Part shown: positions 14,001 to 26,000 of the stretch, piece after piece
Layout of the letters: each line of letters starts with the position of its first letter
How positions within the stretch are numbered: the first letter of the stretch is position 1
NCBI RefSeq assembly: GCF_001640805.2
Contig: NC_066836.1
Location: 2,441,626-2,505,625 of the forward strand
Reading direction: 5' to 3'
DNA from: Lates calcarifer
Taxonomy: Eukaryota; Chordata; Actinopteri; Centropomidae
Length of the DNA: 64,000 nt
The notes under the pieces: generated by a model
Database searches by the model: none
The model's input: the letters and a program-made list of their open reading frames with translations, nothing else
What the model was told of the DNA's origin: nothing
Program-made: the position numbers and the translations under genes

Positions 14001-17000
14001 GGTTTTCCCAGCTTCTCTTTTGCCTCAGCAACTCGGCTCGTTAGCAGAATAATCTATTAAAACCGAGGCTCAAGAGGGCTGATTTAATTTGAGCGACGCC
14101 TCGGGGTTGATTCTAGCACGTGGATCTGCCGGAGCAGGCTTCATTTGAGCTCAGGTGTGCGACTCAACACCCCCCCCTCCCCCCCTCCTCCTTTTGCACA
14201 GCCCCGGAGAATGACTCAGTGCAACAGCGACAAAGCAAAAGCAGCAGCAGAGACGGATGCCTAACAGGAGCGAGACGGCCAGTCAGCTTCTGCAACGTCA
14301 GCCTTAGCCCCACCGGGGGCAGCAGGAAGCCTCGGCGCTGTCATCAGATTTGTCGAATCAACCCAGCAGCTCGGATCGGATCGGAGAGTGGCTGTGATTT
14401 GACGGAGAGAGGTGTGGCGGCAGCAGCGGTGGTGGTGGCTTCTCTTGAAGGAGCGTACAATGCTCTATGCATGGTCTTCCTCTTCTCCCTTTGCCTGTGG
14501 AGATACTTAGACTCTGTTTATGTGTGTCAAGCATGGATTGGATGCAGTGGAGTCTTATACCAGCGCCGACAGGAGGCGCCTGGCCCGCTATGCCTCAGGA
14601 CTTCAATGAAACGCTGGCTCTGACCACGGCTCTGGGTTACAGTCTGTTAGCCTGTGAGACATGCGTGCTGAACTGCTGCTTTGATCCTGTGAGTATGTTG
14701 TTGGACTCCGTGGTACGACATTGATCGATGAGCGCCTGTTGAAGGATTGTTGCTGCGGGAGTCAGAAAATTCATCAACACCAACTTTATTTACTCGTGCA
14801 AAGATTCAGTTAAAGTGAAACTGTCATTCAAATGTCATTTCTCTCCTCTTGTATTTGACAATTTGCGTAGCAGAGAGGAAGTGACTCGCGTTGACATTAT
14901 TAAACTTTCAGTTTTGTTTTAGAGAATTTTGCAATAACGGTTTTCTCAGCTGTCATCTCAAGTCACAGTAGTGTTGTAGGGTTTCTTCTGTCTGGTTTCC
15001 TGGCTCATCTGCAATTATGTCATCAAGTTTAACAGGATAAAGAGTCAAATGAGCAAAGTGTGATGGATTTATAAAGTTGGAAAAACTTACTTTTACCAGC
15101 TTTTATAGTGACAAAATGTAAAGGAAACCAAAACAATATGCAAAAAATAACTTTCATAATAATTCTACAGTTTCTGTGCATTTATAAGTATGACTTATAA
15201 CTGTTTCTGGCTAAATATAAAGCATCTCCTACTTGAATATAACCTGTTATATCCCATAACTGTACGCATTTCAGCAGTAGCTCTATATCACGTTGGATAA
15301 TGAAAGTACAAACCTTTATCAGCCTTAATCTTGTTTTTCTACAGAACCTGTTGTTTTTGTGTCTTTGCTCTTTATCTTGTCACTTGATGTCAGCCTAGAT
15401 TTGTAGCTGTTATTCTTATTTACTACACTGACCAGTTAAAAATGTTCAGTATGTGAATTTGGCAGCAATATGTCGAGACCAAATCCAACGAGTACATAAA
15501 TATGTCTTTTTTTTCTCTCTCTTTTTTTTTTAACCATTATAACTTCCTTTCAGAGTGCAGGTATAAACCAGATCAGAAGTTGACATCTCTGACCAAACTC
15601 TACTCTTCTGTTCACAGGAATCCGCCAAGGTTTCAGACCTCAACCCCAATGCGAAAGCATGGGCCAACCACATGTTTAGCCTGGACCCCAGCGGGAGTGC
15701 TGACACCACAACTGCTGCCCTGCAGCCATGGAAGGAAGGCTGCGATAGTTCGGCCGACCCCGGCCCAGAAGGTCAGCCAGTCGTTTGGGATACAAAATAT
15801 GCGCACTGCTTTCTTTTAAATTAATTAAACAAAATCTAAATCCACACATGCATTCACGTTTTAGTAAGTTACCGACACATAGATATAAAAAGGCAGCAGG
15901 CGGCTTGGACAGCAAGATACCTGTCAATATGTCAGGACATGTTGAATATCACTGTTGTCACTTTGAATAATGGGCTTTTGTGTTTTAATTAGACTGACAA
16001 AATATCTAATGAATGACTTCCATTAAGTTGTAGTGACATGTCACGCACCGTAGCAGTGAACAGAGACATCACAGGACCCCTGAAATCCAATATTGTGCAG
16101 TGAAGTTATACAAGAGGAAGTAAGAAAGTTTTTATTTGAGATTTAAATGGGCTGATTTTTCTGTAGATTCTGTGGTCACTTAACTGGAAAACCTAGTACA
16201 AATTAATATCTGTCAAAGCAGCTGGAAGAAAAGAAAACAGAACTTTTTAAATTAGATTGTGGTTGGTACCAGTTTTCTGTCCTACAGCAAGAAAATTGAA
16301 ACTTAATGAAAATGGTCTGAAAGTTAAATTAAAAAAAGGCTACATTTTCTGCTTTGGCTAAAAAAATGCAGCTTAACATTTACGAGGTGTGGTTTAAGCA
16401 CTGAAAGGAGTAGAAGTGTCAGTTGTTGGATTACTGAAAGGAACTGAAGTGTCAGTTGTTGTTGGTTTACTGAAAGGAGCTGAAGTGTCAGTTGTTGGAC
16501 TTGAACAATGAGGGTAGAGGGGTAGAAGGATCAAGTATCTGGTGGATTGTAGGCACTGAAAGGAGTTGAAGTGTTGAGGAACTGTGTCTATGGGATGTGC
16601 AAATGTGGTTGAAGCACTTCTAGGAGATAAAGTGGTTAAGTAACCGTGGTTTCGGGGGGAGTTGAAATGTCTAAAGTGAGGTACTAAAAGGAATGGAAGC
16701 GTCAGTTGTAGCTGAATTACAGGAAGAAGAATGAGTAATTTTGATTTGTAGAAGGTTCAGGTGCAGTTGCAATATCTGGTGGAGAGTAAGCTCTGAAAGG
16801 AGTTGAAGTGCTGAATTGCAGCCAGTAAAACATTTATTACAATTACAGTTTGTATATCTGCCAACACACAGACTTACTGAAAGAAGTTGAAGTGTCATGG
16901 TTAAGCTGTGAGCTGGATTTGAAGCACTGAGCAGAGTAGAGGGGTCTGGTGGAGCTAAAGTTAAAACACTGAAAGGAGTCAAAGTGGCACTTGAACGCTG

Positions 17001-20000
17001 CTTGTAGTTAATTATTTCTTTTAATTTGGAAACACTGAACAGAATAGATGGGTCACTTGAAGTTGAAGGGTGAGATGGAGATGAGGTACTGAAAGGAAAG
17101 GAGGTGTCACTTGTAGATGAATTGCAGAAGGGCTTTGAAGTATCAATTAGTCTCGCAATTAAACTGTCATTTTTAGTACTTGAAGGATCAGATTGAGGTA
17201 TCTGGTGGAGAGTAGGCACTGAAAGGAGTTGAAGTGTTAAATTGCAGCATAATGTTGGTTTGTTTGGGGGGGGGGGGGCAGTCAGGCTCTACTCAAAAAC
17301 CCCTGATTTTACTTTGCAGCCCGCCGTCGTCTATTCTTGTCACTTCTCTCGTCATACCAAGACACCTCTTTAATCATTCATACTCAATTTAATATGAGCT
17401 ATGAATATTCCAACCACAGTCACCGGCCCCTCCACACAAATGACCATAATCACTCACTTTAATGTGGCCAGCCAAGTATAGCCAGCGCAGAGGCAACAAG
17501 GATATGGTGGCGAAACAGAAATTATTGATTAGTCTGCGTTTGACTCTGATTGACGTCCTGGACTAGTTCATCTTCTTCGTCTGCGAGGATGTTTATGGAA
17601 AATGTATCGCGGAAGACTGGCGATTTAATATAGTCGGGCTTTTTTTCACCACCACAGACTTATCATGAGTTCGTCATCGTAAAGGAAACTCCTTACTTTT
17701 AGTGGTTATTGAGGTGACAGTGTTTACTGCTCAGCTCCATGAAGGAGCTCGGGATTTAATTCAGACATTTAAAATGGCTCCATCTCATCTTTTCATACTA
17801 CTTTGGATCACTGTTTTTTCAGGTGTAAACGACTTTGATAGTTTCTGAGTCCACATTTTTAACTTGGAAAGAGTCTATACAGTAGATGGAGATGTTTAAA
17901 TTATAAACTCCTAACATGACTGCTCACTTTATACTTTTACGTCCTCCTAGAGTCTTTTACCACAATCTAATGAGTAAATAAAATATTTTATTATTTGAAA
18001 AAGTAGATTCACTTTCCAATATCTCCTTTAAATGCCTCCCTCTTTTAGGATTAGTCTTAATCTGTGTCTGGTAAATTGACTTTAAATGTAGAGGCTCAGT
18101 TAAACGTTTTTTTACTTTGTAGTCAGTGTTTGTGTTGCTTTTTTGAAAGTTGTCTGTAGTTTTTAGAGTAAATGTGGTGAATTTGTGGAAGCATGACTTA
18201 GTGTGACAGTGTGATGTTATGAAACAATGAGTGAAGGTGACACAGTGATGTCTGGGTTTATTGTCTTGTCTTGGCTGGACTGTTGCAGCTCATGCAAGCC
18301 ACGGAAGTCCTTATAAAGAATCTAAAAGATAAAGTGAATCACTTCCGTCTGTCTTTTAACGAAGCTAATTCCCCCTGTTTTTCAAGTGTAATTTATCATG
18401 TTTCACAGAGACATCTCCCTGTTGTCTCGTCCTTTGTGGTCAGTGCCACAAACTCAACACTTCCTCCATGTTGTCTTGATCTGATTCAGTGTAATTTCTG
18501 TTCTGCAACACTTAATTCAGTCAGTACAACAACCTGGTGCCATCATACTCACCACTCAGAGGAACAAGTGTCATTCACAAGTCATTTCATCTGTCACTTC
18601 CACTTTGCCTTTTTTTTTTTTTTTAAACAGTTGTCAAGCTCTTGCCAATGAAATTAAACACTTCCCTTGCAGATATTTCACATTAAAAGCCCTTAAGCAG
18701 CTGAAAGAATGTAATTCCCTCCTTTGTTGGCAGACTTTTATTGTGAAATATTTGCAAAGAAGAGCCTAAAAAATAATGTTTACTTTACATTATTAGTCAC
18801 AGTATTTTAGATTTTTAAACTAACTCAGAGCAGCATATTGGTGCTGGCTTTACTCTTATTGACTTAGTGCTGTGGAGATGTCATTATAAACCCATCCTTA
18901 ACCTCTATTTGTTTGTGTTGACCACGCTCTGTCTATAATTATTATTAGAATAAGAGACGAGGCTCCAATATGTCCTTTAAAAGGCAGCACTCGTAGTTTA
19001 AACTCCCCACCCTCACACCTTTAATAATTATTATACCTCCCCTCCCCGTGTTGGTTGTCACAGGCTATGAAGCCAGTGAAGACAAGGCTTACAAGGAGCC
19101 CCTACTAACCGACCCAGATGAACCTCCACCGGTCCCAGTAATGCTGGCCGAGCCGGCCCCCGTGGCCTCCGTCACCCTGGAGTGCGCCGAGCCAGCCTAC
19201 ACAGAATACCCCGAGCCTGGGCAGCCTGCTGGGCACACAGGTGGGCTGCTTGGTGACTGGTTGGTTGTTTTGTCAGAGCAGAACAGGGCTGGTTTCAGAT
19301 CAGCTCTCAGCCATGCAGTGTGTTAGTTATGTGCCCCCCTCTTGTCCTGATTAAATGAGTGATCACAGTTGTGTAGGGCTGTGCAATATCCCGATCAATC
19401 GTTCACACCCAAAAACACGATGCAGGCTTTTTACATATAATCATACATGGTGCAAACGTTTGGTTTTACCTTCACGTGACTCGGCTCGACTCGCATATTA
19501 ACATTTAGTACGACCCCGACACGTCTAAACAGACACCCATCAAGGAATTCAGTCGTGCTGACTCCTGATCGTAACGTTTGCTCTTTATTTTTGTTCAAAT
19601 GTAGAAAAGTCTAGGCTAAACTCGGTGCAGAATACACTGTTTATAGGAATATTTTTTCATGAGTTGGATGAAGGTTTGCGATCTTAAAGCCTGAATTCCA
19701 GCCTGGAGAGAACCGGGCTGACACTAACCCAGGAGCTCATTCATGAACAAGGGACGATCTATATCATGATCAGGATATGAGATTTTTGTCATACTGCACA
19801 GCCCTACAGTAACAGAGACTTAGAGTGATGCTAGCAACATTTCCTCTCCTTTATTTTACGTTTTAAGTCTTTGTGTTCGGAGTAAAATCTGCTCCACGAT
19901 GTTAAGAGCTGTGCTCAGCCTCAGGTAGCTGGATTTATCGTCTCGCTGCGACTCCTTAAGAGCTGTTTGTTGTTTTATGTTTTATTTATCGCAGCTTTTA

Positions 20001-23000
20001 AGCTCCATCAACCTGTAGCAGACAGTTATCTGTGACAGGACATTTATCTGCACATGCCTCCTGCCTGAAAGGAATGTCAACATAAACAACAACAACAGCA
20101 GCGCTGAGGGGAGGACCAGTGCTTAGAGACATGTTTTGAGAAAACACTGCACATGTTTCTGCCCCTAAATAATCAGCTCCAGGGGGCGCTGTTCAGATTC
20201 ACCTGAGCTCTGAGTGTTCTCAGATTTAAATATGTATGTGAGCTCCTAATACAGTGGAGAAGAAGAGAAGATGTCTAAAATCAGCTGTTAACCCAAAAAA
20301 TAAAACAAAATAGAACGAAACCTGGTAGTTTAAGTAGTTAAAACTACTAAAAAACAAGATGCAAAATAATAGAAGTAAACATTTTTCTCATACATTTCAT
20401 TTAAGTGATGTGTGTTGGCTCAGCATTTCTGCTCTTTATCACTCATTATCCTTTTTATTTAACATTACATCTCATTGGTCTGAGTGATATTTTGCTCCCG
20501 GGGTCAGGGATTCGTTAAATTGCTCTTTAATTTACAAATGATTTTTCCTGTTGTGCGTCAACAGGCAGTGATTCCCAGCCTGAGAATCCCCAGGAGGGCC
20601 TGAGGGAGCACCTGAAGAAGACCCTGGAGTTCTGTCTTTCCCGGTGAGTCGATCGTTTTCTACGTTTACTTACAGAGAGCTTTGAGCTAATAGATTTTGA
20701 GTGGTATTGTTAGTCGTTCAGGTCCTCTAAATTAGAGGCTCGGTTGTCTGAAGCCACCAGTCATCATGTATAATTAGTCATACTGTACTTGGGACAGTCA
20801 GTATACCATCTTTTAAAAAGAAACTCTAAAAATAAGTGTTAAAGTATTTTGTGACACAGGAAGGAGGGAAAAAAATATTCCTCTGAACCTCACATTGTCC
20901 AGGAATTCATTTAATGGACGGCAGCAACAGGCTAACCATCAGCCTCGTCTGCTTTCTCCTGTTGCTCAGCAGCTGTTTCACACTTATTAATGGAGAAAAG
21001 CACTTAAATCGAGCCGCAGCAAGAGAAATGGCTGCTCCTAAGTGATCATTAAAGAGCCTCCAAGACCAGAAAAGAAAGGCTCTTGAGGATGACTCAGTGG
21101 AATCCCCCTCTCTGCCTCCTGAAATACGATCGATCGCTGGTTGTCATCAGCAGCGCAGAGCCTGCATTTTAAATGATGCTCGTCTGTGTCAGCGAAGCCT
21201 CGAGGGTCCGAGTGTTGCCTTCAGGGGTCTGCGTCTGCACAAAGTGTAGGACTGTATACAGAGACTGTTCACACTGGCTGCACATGTGTAGCCACGTCGA
21301 CAAACCCAGAGTGGTGTAAACAGAAGTTTCTGGTTCAGTCACTTATTTATCCCAGATGGGGAAACTTGGTGTGCAGACAGGTGACGATGATAAAAGACAA
21401 CAACACAGTACAGAACAAAATAGAAAAATAACAGAAATATCTCCAGTACAACAAAACAATCTCTAAAATACCAGCTGCTAAAAATGATTTTAAAAAGTTC
21501 AAAAAATTTAAATTCAGTAAGTTTATTGCACACGGAATAAAGGAGTTTTTACTCCTGAGGGAAGTGTTTCAAACTCATAGTGAAGAGGCTGATCTGAGCT
21601 TTGTGGAGGACTTGTTAAAGATGGCGGTTACGGGGCTCTGTGGGACACCTGTCAGGTGTTTTTTAATATTTATATTTATATATAACATGAGAACAGATTG
21701 GATAAAAGACTCAAAGTGAAAACACTGCGTGGATTGAAGTGTGCAGAGATCTTTTCTCACCTTAAAAAAGAACTGACTGGGTGGAGCGGGGGTCATTCTG
21801 CATCTATCTACATTAAAAACACTTCACTTCCTCAGGAAGTACAAGCGATGTCGCCTCCTCCTACAGACGCTTCAGAATTAGCATCAAATTTCAGTGAGTC
21901 TAAATTTTATTTGGACATAAAAACCCACACACTGACCGCCTCGACACGCAGCCAATTTATTTCTAATCCATCTATTCATTATGTGTGTGAGTGGATTTTA
22001 ACCTCGGGACCTTTTTGCTTTGAGGAGACGGAGCTAACATCTGTGCTGCCCTTTTTATTTCATATTTATTTCATAAACCATCTCGTACACTGTAAGCTTG
22101 TAATTTTATGAGTCGTTTTTGATAACACTGTGGTTGTTAGGAACAAACTAAACTTCCAAGAGGAAACGTGAAGAGAAGCAGGCAGCTAGTTAACTAAAGA
22201 AACATAAAATCCAAGGTGGAGCACGGTAACAGGTAAAACGAATACTCCATCAGTCAGTAAGTGGATTGTTAGAAGTAAAATCACCCGCTATTTTTCAACT
22301 AAATGTGACAAACACTTCTGCCTTATTTTTCCTATGTGGTAGTAAACCAAAGTATTTCCTGGTGTTTTATTTGCCAATTAATCAATTAATTAGGAAAATA
22401 ATCAGCAGGTTAACCAGTAACAAAGATTATATTTAGTTGCAGCAGCTCTACACATTTTAATAATCACTAATTGGGACTTTAAGTTGCTGCTACCAGTGTA
22501 CTGTGGGACTTAGCATTGTTTCAGTACTGTCTCTCTCTCTCTCTCTCTGTGGGCGTCAGGCGTGGTCTGAATGAAAGCCTTATTTCATACTGTTGAATGC
22601 CTCTGCGGTGGTGGTGGTGGTTTAGCTGCTGGTTTCAGGAGGAATCAAGGCCTTTTTTTTTCATTTCTCCTGTTTATCAACTTTTAAAATGTCACAGAGT
22701 GAAGTTTACCGTCATTGTTGTTCAGAGCAGCGTCATCAAAAACCTACAGTGAGAGTGAAAAAAGAGAAACGACACGAGGGCAGAGACAGTTGGAGAAACC
22801 TGAACTCGCCGGCTCGGATTCTCAAACGAGATAAGAAAATATGTGGAGAAAGTGAAACGCCTGCTGTTGCATTTCCTCTTAGAAAACCATTCAGCTCACA
22901 GTTGCATAAGTGAGGCAGCAGAGTGTGTGTGCAGCAGCTGCAGAGGCACAGCTTCATTTGTCACCTCTGAGCATCCCAAACAAAGCAGGCTGATGTTCAT

Positions 23001-26000
23001 TAGTAGTTTAATGTGACATCTCTCAGGTGAGGACAGGTGTGACTCTGTGGGCTGTAATCAGAGAGGTGCACTCAGCGTCATCTGAGGAAATAAAAGTTCA
23101 GTTTCACCACCACACGGGCACTTTTCACTCTCTGAGATAAACCCTAGAAGTGTCACTAAATCACAGGTTTCATCACCTTACGATACGTATACATATATGA
23201 TCCTTTTTTTTTAATGTTTGTAGTTTTTAATGTTTAATGCAGATAAAACATGTTTACATAATAAACTGTTTCATATTTTTATTGATAAATTATATTCCAC
23301 GTGAGCCACGCCCTAAAAATGTCTCTAACCACCGCCTCTTCTTCTTCCTCGTCTCTCAGGGAGAATCTGGCCAGTGACATGTACCTCATCTCCCAGATGG
23401 ACAGCGACCAATACGTGCCAATCGTGACGGTGGCCAACCTGGACCACGTCAAAAAGCTCAGCACCGACGTGGAGCTGATCGTGGACATTTTACGATGTGA
23501 GTTAACAGAGCTGAGGCTGCGGGGCTGACACAAACTTAACCAGGCGCGGTGACTTTTTCATCAGCGTGTGATTGGAACTGATTTCCCAGGAGAGGTCGTT
23601 AAAGTGCATCCAACAGAGAATTTACCTGCTTGTCTTTGATTTATACACACACTTTATATAGTCCCATCGTGGCTGGAAGCTGCACTTTTAGTTTATGGCT
23701 CAGCGATGTGTGCGCTGTCAAGATTTTATAAATGAGATACTGTAAACAAACTCTGTGCTGCTGTTAGGCCTCACGCATAAAATGTATTGGTCTGGCTTCC
23801 TGCAGCTCTGCCATTGGTCCAGGTGGACGAGAAGGGGGAGAAGGTGCGACCCAATCAGAACCGCTGCATCGTGATCCTCAGAGAGGTTCCTGAGAGCACG
23901 CCCATAGAGGTCAGTTAATGTGCACCATGCCTTATTTGCTCATTAATTGTTTATGTTTGTTTGTTTGCTTGACTCTCCCAGCAGTTCTCCAGCATGAGTC
24001 AGCAGCGGCTGGGCTTCACTCACGCCCTAAATACAAGCATAAGTTATGAGCACTGAAGGCACCAGAAAACATTCAGATGTGTGATTAGTATTTCCTTCAT
24101 GGTGGATTCACTTTTCTTGCTGCAATAAAGACAAAAGTTCAGCCGTGTATGACGGCACTTGGCCATAAAGTTGAAATTAGCTGAGAGAGTAAAGATATTT
24201 TCTTGTAGTAAGAAGATTAAACTCAAATATAGTCTGTTCTCATGAGCAGACTCTGGTTTTGTGGATTAATCAAGTCACTCGTGATTATACTCTTTCCCCT
24301 GAGAGGTCGGAAGGATATATACCCGTCTCCTCCCTTTTCCAAAACCAAAATCACATAAACATGTTAATCATCAACTAGCATTTCTATGCTATGCTAACTA
24401 CATGCCACTTTTGCTTTTTTTAAATGGTTTTACCTGTTAATAAAGACCAGCCCTGCTTTAAAGAAGCAGTGTTGCTGCCTTCTGTCTTGATTACCAGGTG
24501 AGGTGGTGGTTCACTTTTCACTTATCTTTATCTTTCAATGTGTTTTTGCTGCTGACATCTTGGATACATCCTTCAAATTCACACTTTAGACTCTTCTGTC
24601 TGCTTCTCTGAAGTCAGCTTTCCAAAGACTGGGTAATGTTCCTTCAGGGAGTGCAGTTAGCGACAGTGTGGGCGCCATGCTAGCCCCGACAGCGGCTAAC
24701 AACTAAAGAGTATTACCAAGAGTGACGATCCTACATCTAGACATCTAAGTCAGACACCACACTGCGTCTGATTTTAGGAGGGTTAATGCTGCAGTCGCTG
24801 ATAAATCCTGAGCAGTCGAGCAGTAGATGCTGAATATTTGCTGAACGCTTGTGATAGCAGTAACATGCTTATCTGCCTCAGCATGACAGAACATTTTCAC
24901 TTCAACTGATTCAGGGCTAAAAGAGCGCTACCACAGCACGGACACTTTCAGCTCTGCAGCAGGCGCACATCAAACAAATCCTCTCTTCTTCTACACAATA
25001 ATTCATGTTTGTGCTGTTCAAACCATGAAGAAGTACTGCTTTGTTCCCTTACTGTTGTGTTGGTCTGCCTTTCAAAATAAAAGGCTGACAGTTGAGTGCG
25101 ACAGCTATTATTATTCATATTATTTACTGTGCACTAACTGCAGTATCTGCCACATATTTAACTTTATGAGCCACATGAACAATTCAGAGCCAACTAAATT
25201 ATTTACAGCAGGACTCAGACATGATAATTGACCTTATAGTTCTGAATTAGTTCATGGAGCAGCCTCAGCCCATTAAATACAGCTCAGTTTTAACAACACG
25301 GCCACGCTCTGGTGTCATGTCCTCGAGCCAGCTGTGGTTTGGTTTTGTTTTTACGATGTTTATTAGCTGCTTCAAGCTAACGCGATTGTTTCAAAAGAGA
25401 TGGAAACTGTCAGCGTTGGGTTTTGTTCACATCTGTTTTAAGTCAGACTCATGGATAAGTATGACCAACAATACAAACGTAATGCAACAACCTCCTCTCT
25501 CCTGTGTTTGTGCTGCAGGAGGTTGAGGCTCTCTTTAAAGGAGACAACCTACCCAAGTTCATCAACTGTGAATTTGCCTACAACGACAACTGGTTCATCA
25601 CCTTTGAATCAGAAGCAGATGCACAGCAGGTAAAACTATTTGAGTGATTGTGCTGTTAGTAACACATTTGGAAGAGTCGTCCAGTACATGGATGTCAGTG
25701 CTGTTCCTGTTTCTCATGAGATTTAAATCAGATTTTTACCTAACACTGCTGTACTGTCCACTTCCTTCTGATAAAGGCATATCAGTATCTGCGTGAGGAG
25801 GTGAAGACGTTTCAAGGGAAGCCAATTAAGGTAGGTCGCATGGAGAAACACACCATATAAAGTTATTGATTGACGGTCAGCACTCCTGAAGATTTTTCCA
25901 TTACAAACAATATCTGTAACTTCTTCGTCACTTCTGTGCATCTTTTACATTATGCTGTACATCCCCTAGAGGGCAGTGCAGAGCAAAAAGTGTCAACACA

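Larger units (their letters stand above)
5052..14116. other. LARP4B intron after coding exon 1
   Basis: Part of a 10.6-kb intron (5052-15617). It carries the fold-back copy at 5393-5726, a hAT-like MITE at 6832-7157, an AGC run (6571-6590) and direct repeats near 8936-9199. The blocks 8240-8400, 9880-10060 and 10380-10640 are less AT-rich, non-repetitive in this window and could be conserved non-coding sequence. That cannot be tested here. Confidence 0.6.
20644..23359. other. LARP4B intron 4
   Basis: It holds an interspersed-repeat-like segment (about 21335-21560), a hAT-like end fragment (22372-22451), a CT microsatellite (22530-22548) and a GGT run near 22608. No exon was recognised. Confidence 0.6.

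Noticed and set aside
14120..14623. 167-codon + strand open frame
   Set aside because: It overlaps the candidate alternative exon in another frame, ends without a splice logic and shows no recognisable domain.
16671..17219. 182-codon antisense open frame, the longest on the minus strand
   Set aside because: It coincides with the degenerate tandem repeat, is low-complexity Ser/Thr/Pro and has no family resemblance or splice context.
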